64,000 nucleotides of DNA from CAIYRG01 sp963747255 (GTDB lineage: Bacteria; Pseudomonadota; Alphaproteobacteria; Micropepsales; Micropepsaceae), in NCBI GenBank assembly GCA_963747255.1, contig CAVVEG010000018.1, positions 434,001 through 498,000 of the forward strand, given 5' to 3'. Each line of letters begins with the position of its first letter. The stretch's first letter is position 1. The notes under the pieces are model-generated. The model was not told where the DNA came from. It saw only the letters and a program-made list of their open reading frames with translations, and did no database searches. Below, piece after piece: positions 8,515 to 16,978 of the stretch. Made by a program: the position numbers and the translations under genes.

Positions 8515-9348
8515 ATGAACTGGGCCTGGCAGATGAATGCAGAACAGGGGAGTGTTTCCACCGCCGATGGATGCGCCATTTCATATTCGCTCCACACCCC
8601 CGCTGTGAAAGCAGCGCCACACCTGGCGCTGATCCATTCGCTGGCGCTGGATCGCTCGGTCTGGAGCGGGGTTGTGGAGCGATTGTCAGGTCGCGCCCGG
8701 ATACTCACCTATGATTGCCGCGGGCATGGACGTTCCGGCAAGCCGCACATGGATTACACGGCGGAGCTTTTCGCGAGCGACCTGTCCCGGCTGTTTGACC
8801 ATCTGGGTTGGAAGGACGCGGTGGTGGCCGGTTGTTCGCTGGGGGGCTGCGTCGCCCAGGCATTCGGCGGGCTTTATCCGGAGAAGGCCCGCGGCCTTGT
8901 CCTGATCGATACAACCGCCTGGTATGGCGCCGATGCGCCCAAGCAATTCCGCGAGCGCGCAGCAGCGGCACGCGCGAAAGGCATGCAGGGCCTGATCGAT
9001 TTTCAACTTGATCGCTGGTTTTCCGAAAATTTTGCGGCGGCCAATTCCCAACCGGTGCAAAACGCCAGGAAAGCCTTCCTGGCCAACGATTTCGATTCCT
9101 ATGCTGCGAGTTGCGCACTGCTGGGAGACGCGGATCTGCGTCATTATCTGCCCGGTTTCCATATGCCGGTGTCGATTCTCGTCGGTGAAGAAGACCGCGC
9201 GACACCACCCGCAATGTCGAAGGCGCTGCACGAGGCCATACCCCAATCCACGCTCACGATCATCAAGGGCGGCCGGCATCTGACTCCCATACAGTGCCCG
9301 GGTGAAATTGCGGCCGGGATTGCGGACATGCTGGAACGCGCCGGATGA
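8515..9348 (+). CDS. Alpha/beta hydrolase, 3-oxoadipate enol-lactonase-like
   Basis: 277 residues with the full catalytic set: the nucleophile elbow GCSLGG, Asp in LVGEEDRATPP, and His in GGRHLTPIQCP. An early LALIHSLALDRSVW gives the oxyanion-hole region, followed by YDCRGHGRSGKP. This pattern is close to PcaD-type enol-lactonases of the beta-ketoadipate pathway, though esterases of the same fold look similar. ATG 8515 was chosen because upstream in-frame starts (TTG 8452) lack support; ATG 8533 is possible. The stop overlaps the MFS transporter start as ATGA, so a shared role in uptake and hydrolysis of an ester or lactone is likely. Confidence 0.85.
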   Translation: MNWAWQMNAEQGSVSTADGCAISYSLHTPAVKAAPHLALIHSLALDRSVWSGVVERLSGRARILTYDCRGHGRSGKPHMDYTAELFASDLSRLFDHLGWKDAVVAGCSLGGCVAQAFGGLYPEKARGLVLIDTTAWYGADAPKQFRERAAAARAKGMQGLIDFQLDRWFSENFAAANSQPVQNARKAFLANDFDSYAASCALLGDADLRHYLPGFHMPVSILVGEEDRATPPAMSKALHEAIPQSTLTIIKGGRHLTPIQCPGEIAAGIADMLERAG

Positions 9349-10742
9349 CGGTCGAAGCGCTGGCCGAAACGCCCGCGGAGGCGCAGCGCGCGCCGGCCGC
9401 GGATTCGGCCAAAGCTGCCGAGCTGATTGCGCGCATCGAATCGGTACCGTTTTCGCGCTGGCATGTGCGGCCGCGTGTCATCATGGGAAGCGCGACCTTT
9501 TTCGATGCCTTCAGCGCGCTTTCTCTTGCCTCCGCAACTCCGGTTCTGGTGCGTCTCTGGCACCTTACTCCGGCGCAGGTCGGTTACCTTCTTGCCGCGA
9601 GCTATATCGGGCAGTTCGCCGGCGCACTGATCTTCGGATGGCTGGGAGAGAAAATCGGCCGCGTGATGAGCGCGACCTATGCAACGCTCATCATGGCTGT
9701 TGTCAGTCTCGCCTGCGCGTTTACCGGTAATTTTGCGCAGATGTTCGTATGCCGCCTTGTGCAGGGGGTGGGCGTCGGCGGCGAAATGCCTGTCGCGGCG
9801 ACTTATGTGAATGAGCTGTCGCGCGCTCATGGCCGCGGCCGGTTTTTCATGCTGTATGAACTGATCTTCCCGATCGGCTTTCTGGCCGCAGCCGTATTGG
9901 GGGCGCAACTGGTTCCGGTCTATGGCTGGAACGTGCTGTTCATCATCGGCACCATACCGGGAATTGTCATCACATTGCTGGTGTCGCGTTTGCCGGAATC
10001 GCCGCGCTGGCTGATCCGGCGGGGCAGATATGCGGAAGCCGAAGCAATCATCCGAGAGCTCGAGAAGAGCACCACATTGCGTAATCCTGTCGCACCGCAG
10101 GCGCTCGCCGTTGCGGGACCGGCGCCGAAGAGCCGCTGGAGCGAGCTGTTTTCACCGGTTTACCGCCGCCGCACGGTGATCGCATGGATGATATGGGCGA
10201 CGGCCTATGGAGTGACCAACGGCCTGAACAACTGGATGCCCACTCTCTACAACACGGTCTATCATCTGCCCCTGCAAACCTCGCTCAACGCAGCGCTGCT
10301 CACGAACGCGACGCAAATTCTGGTTCTGCTGCTGTGCGTGTTCGTCATCGATCGCGTGGGCCGCCGGGCCTGGATGGTGGCGTGCTTTTTGCTCGGCGCG
10401 ATTCCCCTGGCGGTTCTTGGAATGACGGGTACGGGTGATGTGACGCGCGTGATCGCGGGCGTGACGCTGAGCTATGGCGTGATGAGCACGATCAACACCG
10501 TGCTCTATCTCTACACGCCAGAAATATACCCCACTCGAATGCGCGCGCTCGGGACGGCCGCGGCGACCTGCTGGTTGCGGCTCGCATCTGCGGCAGGCCC
10601 CACTGTGGTTGGGTTGATGATGGTCGCAACCGGCATCGGCCCGGTTTTCCTGATGTTCGCCGCTATCGCCGTGTTTGGCGGAATCGTCGCGACGCAGGCG
10701 ATCGAAACGCGCAATCGGCGTCTGGAAGAAATCGCACCGTGA
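9345..10742 (+). CDS. MFS transporter, organic/aromatic acid or sugar porter type
   Basis: 465 residues with about twelve transmembrane helices after a polar N-terminus of about 45 residues. MFS signatures are GWLGEKIGRVMSATYA (motif A between helices 2 and 3), RLVQGVGVGGEMPVAATYVNE (helix 4), and RLPESPRWLIRRGR before the central loop; the second half has VIDRVGRRAWMV. These resemble the sugar-porter and aromatic-acid:H+ symporter (PcaK/NiaP) groups. Its ATG overlaps the hydrolase stop by 4 bp. With a lactonase-like partner, import of an aromatic acid or lactone is a reasonable inference, not shown. Confidence 0.87.
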   Translation: MTVEALAETPAEAQRAPAADSAKAAELIARIESVPFSRWHVRPRVIMGSATFFDAFSALSLASATPVLVRLWHLTPAQVGYLLAASYIGQFAGALIFGWLGEKIGRVMSATYATLIMAVVSLACAFTGNFAQMFVCRLVQGVGVGGEMPVAATYVNELSRAHGRGRFFMLYELIFPIGFLAAAVLGAQLVPVYGWNVLFIIGTIPGIVITLLVSRLPESPRWLIRRGRYAEAEAIIRELEKSTTLRNPVAPQALAVAGPAPKSRWSELFSPVYRRRTVIAWMIWATAYGVTNGLNNWMPTLYNTVYHLPLQTSLNAALLTNATQILVLLLCVFVIDRVGRRAWMVACFLLGAIPLAVLGMTGTGDVTRVIAGVTLSYGVMSTINTVLYLYTPEIYPTRMRALGTAAATCWLRLASAAGPTVVGLMMVATGIGPVFLMFAAIAVFGGIVATQAIETRNRRLEEIAP

Positions 10743-10753
10743 CGGCGGCGACG

Positions 10754-10840
10754 CTCAGAAGTCCGATCGGTCACCCCGGATTTTCGGCGCAGGCTTCTTC
10801 CGGCATCGAAGCGCAAGGCGCGTTCTGAAGAACATGGGCA
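10754..10840 (-). pseudogene. Decayed 3' end of a PDF-family gene
   Basis: On the minus strand one frame reads MPEEACAENPG-stop, matching the conserved Cys-Ala-Glu-Asn near the C-terminus of the family. Another frame, shifted by one base, ends DRSDF-stop like the family terminus (DRPDF, KPDF). So this looks like a C-terminal fragment with an indel, lying just downstream of the first intact copy. It fills most of the gap between the MFS gene and that copy. Confidence 0.5.
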
Positions 10841-10844
10841 GTTT

Positions 10845-11702
10845 TCAAAAATCCGGCTTGTCCGCAGCCGGAGCACCCTCCCAACCCGGGAGACTGAAGA
10901 TGTTGTCGTTGTTTTCGGAACAGTTCTCTTCCAGCATCGGCCGGTTGCGGGCTTTCGTGTAATGCTGCACCGCCTGCCAGGGCTGATTGAAGGTGCCCGG
11001 GTCCTCCACGGTAAGAACCGTCTCAAGCTGCCTGCCGCCATCGATCAGGTGGTAACGCTCCACGACATGAAGCGCGGTCGTGTGGGGCGTGTGATAGTTG
11101 TCGATGACGGCCTTGGGTGACAGTCCGATGGTATCGACGATGAGAGAATCCCCTTCATAGTGCCCGACGGATTCGCCGTACCAGGAGGGTGCCGGGTTCT
11201 TGCTGTGCGGCACGTCCATATAGACGCGGCGGACTTCGCGATTGCCCGAATAGATCAGCAGCACCTGTTTTGGCGATTGCACGATGTAGACCGGTTCAAC
11301 GACAAACAGCGAAAATCCCGGAACGCCGCCGGGCAGGCAGTTCCAGCGCGGCGTAGTGCCAAGCTGACCGGCGAAGACAAGGTCGTTGTACTTCTTCAGT
11401 TCGGCGATTGCCCAGGGCTTCAGATTGGGATTGTTCAGGTCGGCGACGCGATAGGTCGCCGGACCGGGTTCGTCATTCCGGCGGAATGGATATTTCGGAT
11501 CGAAGGTCACGGGCTTTGGTCCGGGGCCAGGCACGGGGGTGAAATCCGAATTGATGGCGATCCAGCCATCCTGCAGCGAAGAAAAATCGGGGATTCCGGT
11601 TTTTGTGGACGGTGTGCCGGGCGTCGCAGCCGCAACGACGAACGCCGCCATGATAGAGGCGGTTACTGCGATCACAATGGCGGAAGGATTACGCGAAGGC
11701 AT
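10845..11702 (-). CDS. PDF-family exported protein, copy 1 (unknown function)
   Basis: 285 residues from ATG 11702 with a signal peptide (IVIAVTASIMAAFVVAAA), then TGIPDFSSLQDGW. Shared landmarks are YRVADLNNPNLKPWA, the first conserved Cys in NCLPGGVPG, VYIVQSPKQVLLIY, WYGESVGHYEGDSLIVDTIG near the middle, HTTALHVVERYHLI, VEDPGTFNQPW, the second Cys in NCSENND, and a terminal KPDF. The two Cys occur in all copies, so a structural disulfide in the periplasm is likely. The high content of alternating hydrophobic residues suggests a beta-rich fold. It is the last gene of a five-gene operon (15292 down to 10845). No enzyme motif is recognised. Confidence 0.8.
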   Translation of the reverse strand: MPSRNPSAIVIAVTASIMAAFVVAAATPGTPSTKTGIPDFSSLQDGWIAINSDFTPVPGPGPKPVTFDPKYPFRRNDEPGPATYRVADLNNPNLKPWAIAELKKYNDLVFAGQLGTTPRWNCLPGGVPGFSLFVVEPVYIVQSPKQVLLIYSGNREVRRVYMDVPHSKNPAPSWYGESVGHYEGDSLIVDTIGLSPKAVIDNYHTPHTTALHVVERYHLIDGGRQLETVLTVEDPGTFNQPWQAVQHYTKARNRPMLEENCSENNDNIFSLPGWEGAPAADKPDF

Positions 11703-11745
11703 GGTCACTCGGATTCCTTTTCGAACTGTGGCGGTTTTCGGCCGG

Positions 11746-12579
11746 CTAAAAATCGGATCTTGCCGCTGTCGGAAGCGGATCGAAATCAAAATTGAAATAG
11801 TTGAAATTACCCTCGATACAGGTTGATTCCTGCATCGGGCCGATCTCAATTCGGCGGTAGGTCTGCTTCGCCGACCATGGTGTGGTGAAGGCGCCGGGAT
11901 CTTCGACGGTCACGGTCACATCAATTCGCGTTTCCGCATTGACAAGCCTGTATCGTTCGACGACATGCAGTTTGTCTGTGTGCGGAGTACGATAATTGTC
12001 CACGAATGTTCTGGTGTTGAGCCCGATGGTATCCACGATCAGCGTATCTCCATTCTCATAATGGCCGATGGATTCGCCGAACCAGGAAGGCTGCGGATTG
12101 GCCGAATGCCGGTCCGTCAGCTCGATGTGGCGGACCATATGGTCCGCCTGCCAGGTCATCACCACTTCCCGGGGCGTCTGCACGATGTAAATGGGCTGTG
12201 CCGGATAAAGCAGAAAGGCCGGTACGCCGAGTGGCCAGCAGCGCACCTGCGGCGGAAAATTATCGCCTTTGCCCGAGAGTGTGCGTTCATTCACTTTGCG
12301 CAGCGCATCCTTTACCCAGGGCTGCAGGATCGGGTTGTCCAGGTCCGCGACGCGAAGCGTCGGCTGCCCCCTGCGCCCGTTCGGTACATAGGGATGCGCC
12401 GGGTCCGGTGTGACGGGATGGGGACCCGTGGGCATGGCGGTGAATTCGGTCCCGCCCGCAAGCCAGCCGACCGTCGGATCCGGCGAGAAGTCCGGAATTT
12501 TCTGTTGGGCGGATGCGCCCGAAACCGGAAATGCCGACAGCGCGAGGAGCACAGCTGCATGGAATGTGAATTTCGCCAT
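11746..12579 (-). CDS. PDF-family exported protein, copy 2 (unknown function)
   Basis: 277 residues, from ATG 12579 with GAGGGG upstream. The signal peptide ends near 'FPVSGASAQQ', followed by KIPDFSPDPTVGW. Family marks are LRVADLDNPILQPWV, RCWPLGVPA (first Cys), IYIVQTPREVVMTWQ, SWFGESIGHYENGDTL, YRTPHTDKLHVVERYRL, VEDPGAFTTPW, STCIEGNFNYF (second Cys, with the usual AENN changed) and a C-terminal PTAARSDF. The gene starts 15 bp after copy 3 stops, and the gap to copy 1 is 43 bp, so all are probably on one transcript. Function unknown. Confidence 0.8.
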   Translation of the reverse strand: MAKFTFHAAVLLALSAFPVSGASAQQKIPDFSPDPTVGWLAGGTEFTAMPTGPHPVTPDPAHPYVPNGRRGQPTLRVADLDNPILQPWVKDALRKVNERTLSGKGDNFPPQVRCWPLGVPAFLLYPAQPIYIVQTPREVVMTWQADHMVRHIELTDRHSANPQPSWFGESIGHYENGDTLIVDTIGLNTRTFVDNYRTPHTDKLHVVERYRLVNAETRIDVTVTVEDPGAFTTPWSAKQTYRRIEIGPMQESTCIEGNFNYFNFDFDPLPTAARSDF

Positions 12580-12594
12580 CGACCCCTCGCAGTT

Positions 12595-13422
12595 TCAGAA
12601 ATCGGCTCGCGCAGCCGTCGGAATGGGTTCTACATCAAAGTCGAACAATCCCGGCCCGCTCTCGGCACATGACAATTCGGCCATCGGCCCCTGGGCCACG
12701 CGCCTCCATGTCTGAAGGATTTTGAGCGGCTGTTTGTAGGTTGCAGGATCGTCGACAACGATGTCCGCTTGCAAATTCCTGCCTCCATTGGTCAGATGAA
12801 AGCGCTCGGTGACGTGCAGTTTCTCGCTGTGAGGCGTGCGGTAATTGTCGATATAGGTACTCGTATTCTGGCCGATTGTATCCACAACCAGCGTATCGCC
12901 CTCATAATGCCCCACCGATTCACCGTACCATGAGAGCCCGGGATTGGAGCTGTGGGGAACATCGAGGTAGATGTGACGAACCTGATGATCCAGCTGCCAG
13001 ACGATCACAACTTCCTTTGGCCTCTGGATGAAATAGATCGGTTGCGCCTGGTTGAGATCGTAGGTCGGCACACCCGTCGGCCAGCAGCGCGCCTCGCGTG
13101 AAAATACGGCTTTGCCCCGGAAAACCTCTTCGTTGGTCTTCTTCAGGCCCTCCCTGGCAAAATCCGTCAGATTGGGATTGTTGATATCGGCGACGCGGAA
13201 GGTTGACTGTTTTCCCCGACCGTTGCCGACATGGGGATGGGTCGGGTCATCCGTCACCGGCTGAGGTCCACCGGGAACAGCTCTGAAGTCGGTGCCCATG
13301 GCAAGCCATCCGACGGCCGGATCGGGCGAAAAATCCGGAATCCCGTTTTGCGCGACCGCATCTGAAACCGGAGAGACGCAAAATGCGCAGAGGCCGATAA
13401 TGCCAAAATGAATGGGACGCAA
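12595..13422 (-). CDS. PDF-family exported protein, copy 3 (TTG start)
   Basis: 275 residues. No ATG or GTG fits the start of the signal peptide; a TTG at 13422 lies five bases after a strong GGAGG and gives LRPIHFGIIGLCAFCVSPVS, cleaved near DAVAQ, then NGIPDFSPDPAVGW. Family marks are FRVADINNPNLTDFA, RCWPTGVPT, IYFIQRPKEVVIVWQ, WYGESVGHYEGDTLVVDTIG, YRTPHSEKLHVTERFHL, VDDPATYKQP, LSCAESG and a terminal TAARADF. The start lies 12 bp after the stop of copy 4. Copies 2 and 3 share the rare SPDP.VGW segment and look like recent relatives. Function unknown. Confidence 0.8.
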   Translation of the reverse strand: MRPIHFGIIGLCAFCVSPVSDAVAQNGIPDFSPDPAVGWLAMGTDFRAVPGGPQPVTDDPTHPHVGNGRGKQSTFRVADINNPNLTDFAREGLKKTNEEVFRGKAVFSREARCWPTGVPTYDLNQAQPIYFIQRPKEVVIVWQLDHQVRHIYLDVPHSSNPGLSWYGESVGHYEGDTLVVDTIGQNTSTYIDNYRTPHSEKLHVTERFHLTNGGRNLQADIVVDDPATYKQPLKILQTWRRVAQGPMAELSCAESGPGLFDFDVEPIPTAARADF

Positions 13423-13434
13423 GTGAACCTCCGG

Positions 13435-14391
13435 TCAGAAATCCGCTCTGGTTGCTTCCGGAATCGGAAAGAGTTTCTGGTGAAAGAAAATCGCGTCATT
13501 GTTGTTCTCGGAGCAAACCGTCTCGATCAGCGGGTTTCGCACCTTGTGCCAGGTCTGCATCATGTGGAGCGGCTCGTTGAACGTGTCCGGGTCATCGACC
13601 GTCACGACGGCGCTCAGTGACTTGCCGTCGGGCGAAATTCTGAAGCGTTCGATAACGTGTTCCTTCGGAGAATGCGGGGTACGGAAATTGTCGATGAAGT
13701 TGTTTTTGGTTGTGAGCGCGATCGTGTCGACGACCAGAGTGTCGTCGCCCTCATAGTGGCCGATGGATTCTCCAAAGGGCTGCGGCACCGGGTTTTCCGA
13801 ATGCCGATCCCTGAGATAAACGCGCCGGACCATGTGGTCGCGCTGCCAGACCATCCAGACCTCTTTCGGCGTCTGGATGAAATAGGCCGGTTCGGCAGGA
13901 TAAAGCAGCTGCCCCGGAACGCCACCCGGCCAGCAGCGGGCCTGCGCGGCAAAAGGCACATCGAGCTTGCCCGAGAGCGCCTCGTCATTGGTCGCCTTCA
14001 TGAAATCGGCCGCCCAGGGTTTGAGCACCGGGTCGCGATAATCGCCGATCCGGAGCGTCGGCTGGCGGCCGGAGCGTATCGCTTCCACATTGCCGAGAAA
14101 CGGATGGTCGGGATCGTTCTTGATGCGGCCGTGACCCGACGTTCCCGCAGGAGGATCCTTCCAGTCCGCGCCGTCGGAGAGCCACGCGAATTGTGTCGAC
14201 GAAAGATTGGGAATCCCGTTCTTCGTAACCGTGTAGTCCAGATCGGCGGGCTGACTGCGATCCACCAATTCCGGTTCACCCCGCCTCTGCGCCTGAGCCG
14301 AAGATGCAGGCAACTGCGCCAGCAAAGCGAGGCTCATCCCCGCGACGGTGCATTTGGCGAATGTTGAAACAAAGCGACGGGAATTCAGCAT
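13435..14391 (-). CDS. PDF-family exported protein, copy 4 (longest member)
   Basis: 318 residues from ATG 14391, with GGAGAA six bases upstream. An N-terminal SRRFVSTF before the hydrophobic stretch (MSLALLAQLPASSAQAQ) might be Tat-like. About 25 extra residues (RRGEPELVDRSQPADLDY) precede the family start KNGIPNLSSTQFAW. Marks are LRIGDYRDPVLKPWA, RCWPGGVPG, AYFIQTPKEVWMVWQ, FGESIGHYEGDDTLVVDTIA, FRTPHSPKEHVIERFRI, VDDPDTFNEP, TVCSENND and terminal EATRADF. It forms a sub-pair with copy 5: both have WKDPP/WQNPP and a GHG-P-DDPDHPFL-like segment near residue 75. Function unknown. Confidence 0.8.
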   Translation of the reverse strand: MLNSRRFVSTFAKCTVAGMSLALLAQLPASSAQAQRRGEPELVDRSQPADLDYTVTKNGIPNLSSTQFAWLSDGADWKDPPAGTSGHGRIKNDPDHPFLGNVEAIRSGRQPTLRIGDYRDPVLKPWAADFMKATNDEALSGKLDVPFAAQARCWPGGVPGQLLYPAEPAYFIQTPKEVWMVWQRDHMVRRVYLRDRHSENPVPQPFGESIGHYEGDDTLVVDTIALTTKNNFIDNFRTPHSPKEHVIERFRISPDGKSLSAVVTVDDPDTFNEPLHMMQTWHKVRNPLIETVCSENNNDAIFFHQKLFPIPEATRADF

Positions 14392-14416
14392 CCGGTTCTC
14401 CTGATGACTTTAAAAG

Positions 14417-15292
14417 TCAAAAATCCGCTGTCCGGGCTTCGGGCAGCGGAAACAGATTCTGATGAAAGAAATCCTCATTATTTTCCGCGCAGACGGTTTC
14501 GGCGATCGGATGATCCACCCTGAACCAGCGCTGCTGCAATGTGAGCGGCGCGTTGAAGGTATCCGGATCATCGACCGTGGCAAGGGCAGTCAGGTTCTTC
14601 GCGTCCGGGCTGACGGTGAAACGTTCGACCACATGCAGCTTCACGGAGTGCGGCGTGCGGAAATTATCGATATAGCTGTTCTTCGTTGAAAGCCCGATGG
14701 TGTCAACGACAAGAGTATCGCCATTTTCATAGTGGCCGATCGATTCGCCGAACCAGGACGGTTGTACGTGCGGCGAATGCCTGTCCGTCAGGAAGACACG
14801 GCGAACCAAATGGTCGCGCTGCCAGATCATCCAGACTTCCCGGGGAGTCTGGACAAAATAAAACGGCTCGAAGGGGAACAGCAGCTGGCCGGGAACGCCA
14901 CCGGGATAACAGCGGGCCTGGGCTGCAAAGGGCACCTGCCGAAGCCCCTTCAGCGCCTCTTCATTCGAAGCCTGCATCAGGTTTGCGGCCCAGGGCTTCA
15001 GTATGGGATCTTTGCTGTTGCCGATGCGAAGCGTCGGTTGCGCGCCCTTCCTTGCCGCGTCGGCATTGCTGAGGAAGGGATGATCGGGATCGTCGGGAAT
15101 CGGACCATGACCGTTTCCGGGCGGAGGATTCTGCCAATCCGCGACATTGGTCTGCCAGCCGAAATTGGCAGATGCGAGTTTCGGAATTGCGCTTGACGGT
15201 GAATCCGGTTCACTTGCGGCGGGAAGCGAACTGAGACCGTACCAGCCGGAAAGCAGCGCCAGGCTTGCGAGCCATCGTGGCAACGTCTTCAT
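14417..15292 (-). CDS. PDF-family exported protein, copy 5 (first gene of the operon)
   Basis: 291 residues from ATG 15292 with GGAGGG upstream. The signal peptide (SLALLSGWYGLSSLPAAS) is followed by SAIPKLASANFGW. Marks are PDDPDHPFLSNADAARKG, LRIGNSKDPILKPWA, RCYPGGVPG, FYFVQTPREVWMIWQ, SWFGESIGHYENGDTL, FRTPHSVKLHVVERFTV, VDDPDTFNAP, TVCAENNEDFF and terminal EARTADF. As the first gene of a five-member operon, its promoter should lie in the 185 bp between 15293 and the plus-strand small ORF at 15478. I see no clear -35/-10 or operator there. Confidence 0.8.
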   Translation of the reverse strand: MKTLPRWLASLALLSGWYGLSSLPAASEPDSPSSAIPKLASANFGWQTNVADWQNPPPGNGHGPIPDDPDHPFLSNADAARKGAQPTLRIGNSKDPILKPWAANLMQASNEEALKGLRQVPFAAQARCYPGGVPGQLLFPFEPFYFVQTPREVWMIWQRDHLVRRVFLTDRHSPHVQPSWFGESIGHYENGDTLVVDTIGLSTKNSYIDNFRTPHSVKLHVVERFTVSPDAKNLTALATVDDPDTFNAPLTLQQRWFRVDHPIAETVCAENNEDFFHQNLFPLPEARTADF

Positions 15293-15477
15293 GCGGTGGC
15301 GCCCTCCATGTTTGTTTCGTTGTGCGCTAACGTGAATGAAATTTTAGGCGTTGCCACGCCCAACGGCAATCGCAAGTACGGGGTGGATTGCGAAGCTTCG
15401 TGTCTCAAAATATGATTTTGTGTCAGCTTGAACGCTGCCGATTCGGGCATTTTGGCCCGGAACTGCGAGGCCGATCC

Positions 15478-15684
15478 GTGGAATGGAACGCAAAACTCGA
15501 TTGGGCCGAAGAACTCTACGTGATGATGATTTTGCTTCCGGTACCCGTCATCGTGGTTGCCGGTTTGTGGTTCATTGCGCCCTGGCTGCAACGCCGGCGG
15601 CAAGCGGCGACCATCGCAAGGCGTCTCATGCCGTACCCGGACAGTGCTGAAGTCAGTGGAAAAACGGCGGGCGAAAAAACGTAA
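15478..15684 (+). CDS. Small membrane protein, CcoQ-like in size, unknown function
   Basis: 68 residues from GTG 15478, with GAGG eight bases upstream. The product has a short acidic start (VEWNAKLDWAEELY), one strong hydrophobic helix (VMMILLPVPVIVVAGLWFIA), then a basic tail 'PWLQRRRQAATIARRLMPY'. Positive charge after the helix predicts the N-terminus outside. Its last 32 bp overlap the 3' end of the convergent membrane gene. It is the only plus-strand frame here with sensible topology, but no homologue is recognised, so it may be spurious. Confidence 0.4.
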   Translation: MEWNAKLDWAEELYVMMILLPVPVIVVAGLWFIAPWLQRRRQAATIARRLMPYPDSAEVSGKTAGEKT

Positions 15685-16174
15685 TCAGCCGCCCGCAAAT
15701 CAGCACCGCGATCCAGCAGGACAGCGAAGTGCCGGCAATCAGTTTCGCGCGCAACGGCGCATCTTCTCCCGGTTCGAGGTGCTTCACGTCAGCAAATGCC
15801 GGTGTAACGTAAAACAGCGCGGCATTGGCGCCTGCGATCGCCACGAAGGTGACCAGAAGCTGGAACGACGGGTTGTAAAAATACTGTTCCGGAAAACCGA
15901 AAAAGAACACGATTCCGGTCAGCAGATTCACGGCAAATCCCGCGATGCCAAACGGAATCAGGCGATGCATTTTTGCCGGAGCAATTTGCCTGGCCATGCC
16001 CAGAACGCGCAGGTCGAAGAGGCCCACGGTTCCAAGCAGCATTGAAAAGCCGAGATAGTGAATCGATTGCAGTGCCGGCCATAACCACTGGCCATGGTCG
16101 GCGATGAAGTGGTGCAGCGCGCTCGCGCGAATCCACTGTTCCCAGGGCTGCGCCGTCAGCGGTTCGGTGAACAT
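15653..16174 (-). CDS. Four-helix membrane protein A (DUF6644-like)
   Basis: 173 residues with about four hydrophobic helices. The first is preceded by amphipathic 'QPWEQWIRASALHHFIADHG'; later ones carry SIHYLGFSMLLGTVGLFDLR, LIPFGIAGFAVNLLTGIVFF, and the end SLSCWIAVLICGRLITFF. The upstream neighbour shares this layout, including SLSCWxxVLIxGRL at the end and a His at the start of the first helix (SIHYLGF against TAHVLGAGF). These could be haem ligands in a cytochrome-b-like bundle, which is an inference. It starts 3 bp after the neighbour's stop, so it is in the operon led by PDF copy 7. My DUF6644 label is from memory of similar proteins. Confidence 0.65.
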   Translation of the reverse strand: MFTEPLTAQPWEQWIRASALHHFIADHGQWLWPALQSIHYLGFSMLLGTVGLFDLRVLGMARQIAPAKMHRLIPFGIAGFAVNLLTGIVFFFGFPEQYFYNPSFQLLVTFVAIAGANAALFYVTPAFADVKHLEPGEDAPLRAKLIAGTSLSCWIAVLICGRLITFFRPPFFH

Positions 16175-16177
16175 GCC

Positions 16178-16693
16178 CTAAAATCCGCCCGGTACGCCGA
16201 CGAGCAGCCATTTGTACGTATAGGCGAGCAAACGGCCGGCAATCAGCACACCGGCCCAGCAAGACAGTGACAGCACGGCCAGCAATCTCGCATTTTGAAC
16301 GACGGCGGCGTGCCCCGGATGCTGCCACGCCGGCCTTCGCAGAACGCTATCCCTGATCCTGACGGCGAGGTAAACGCCCAAGCCAATCAGCGAAAGTTTG
16401 GCGTAGAAGACCGGATTGGTGAAGGCCTTGTACGGATAGGCGTCGAGCAGCAGCAGACCTGACGCAATATTGAGGGCGAGAGCCCACCACAGCACCGGAT
16501 AAAACCTCTCAAACAGCGAAACCGGCACGCCGCGTGCGATTCCGAGGAGCCGCAGCGCGACGGCCGCACCGGTTCCTGCGATAAACCCGGCGCCCAGAAC
16601 ATGCGCCGTCAGGATCAGGGGAAATGCGAATGAGCCGCCGCGAACCCATTGGCTCATCCCCGTCTGTTCGATCCAGCTGAAGAAGCGCTCCAT
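16178..16693 (-). CDS. Four-helix membrane protein B (paralogue of the downstream gene)
   Basis: 171 residues from ATG 16693. Helices: FPLILTAHVLGAGFIAGTGA, FYPVLWWALALNIASGLLLL, a third around KLSLIGLGVYLAVRI, and the last SLSCWAGVLIAGRLLAYTY. It matches the next gene in length, helix order and the C-terminal SLSCWxxVLIxGRL motif, so the pair arose by tandem duplication and may form a heterodimer in the inner membrane. Upstream lie a PDF-family remnant and a broken second copy of this gene's own first 33 codons (16979-17075). The true promoter may therefore be that of the PDF genes further up. Function unknown. Confidence 0.65.
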   Translation of the reverse strand: MERFFSWIEQTGMSQWVRGGSFAFPLILTAHVLGAGFIAGTGAAVALRLLGIARGVPVSLFERFYPVLWWALALNIASGLLLLDAYPYKAFTNPVFYAKLSLIGLGVYLAVRIRDSVLRRPAWQHPGHAAVVQNARLLAVLSLSCWAGVLIAGRLLAYTYKWLLVGVPGGF

Positions 16694-16855
16694 GGGATTG
16701 CGCCGGACTCAGAATCGTGCCTTTGCCGCCTGGGGCAAAGGCACGATTTCGTCGTCGAAGAATGCGGACATGGGACAGCTCCTCAGAAGTCCGGCGTTTT
16801 TGCCTCAGGAATTGGAAGAAAACCCTGGCCGAAGAAATCCACATTGTTTTCGGCG
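16597..16855. repeat. Direct repeat A (259 bp), partner of 16979-17237
   Basis: Collinear without gaps with 16979-17237 at a constant offset of 382 bp, differing at scattered positions. It contains the first 33 codons of membrane protein B and the 3' end of a PDF-family gene. After 16855 the sequence jumps: 'atcttccacgctta' matches position 17322, so this copy has lost about 85 bp of the PDF gene that the intact copy keeps. Confidence 0.85.
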
Positions 16856-16873
16856 ATCTTCCACGCTTACTCC
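16783..16873 (-). pseudogene. Truncated 3' fragment of a PDF-family gene
   Basis: The last codons duplicate those of PDF copy 6, ending with a DF-stop equivalent at 16783, and the conserved cysteine region is cut off by a deletion joining to sequence equivalent to 17322. Beyond 16873 no family similarity is visible. It is part of the 259-bp tandem duplication and can encode nothing useful. Confidence 0.7.
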
Positions 16874-16978
16874 GCTCTCGCCGAACGGGACTTTGTTCGC
16901 ATATGAAGCTGGTGGGAAGCTGCCGCCAGACTGAAAGCTAGCTGAATGGCGGGTTGAACGCTTTGCATCGAAACCACT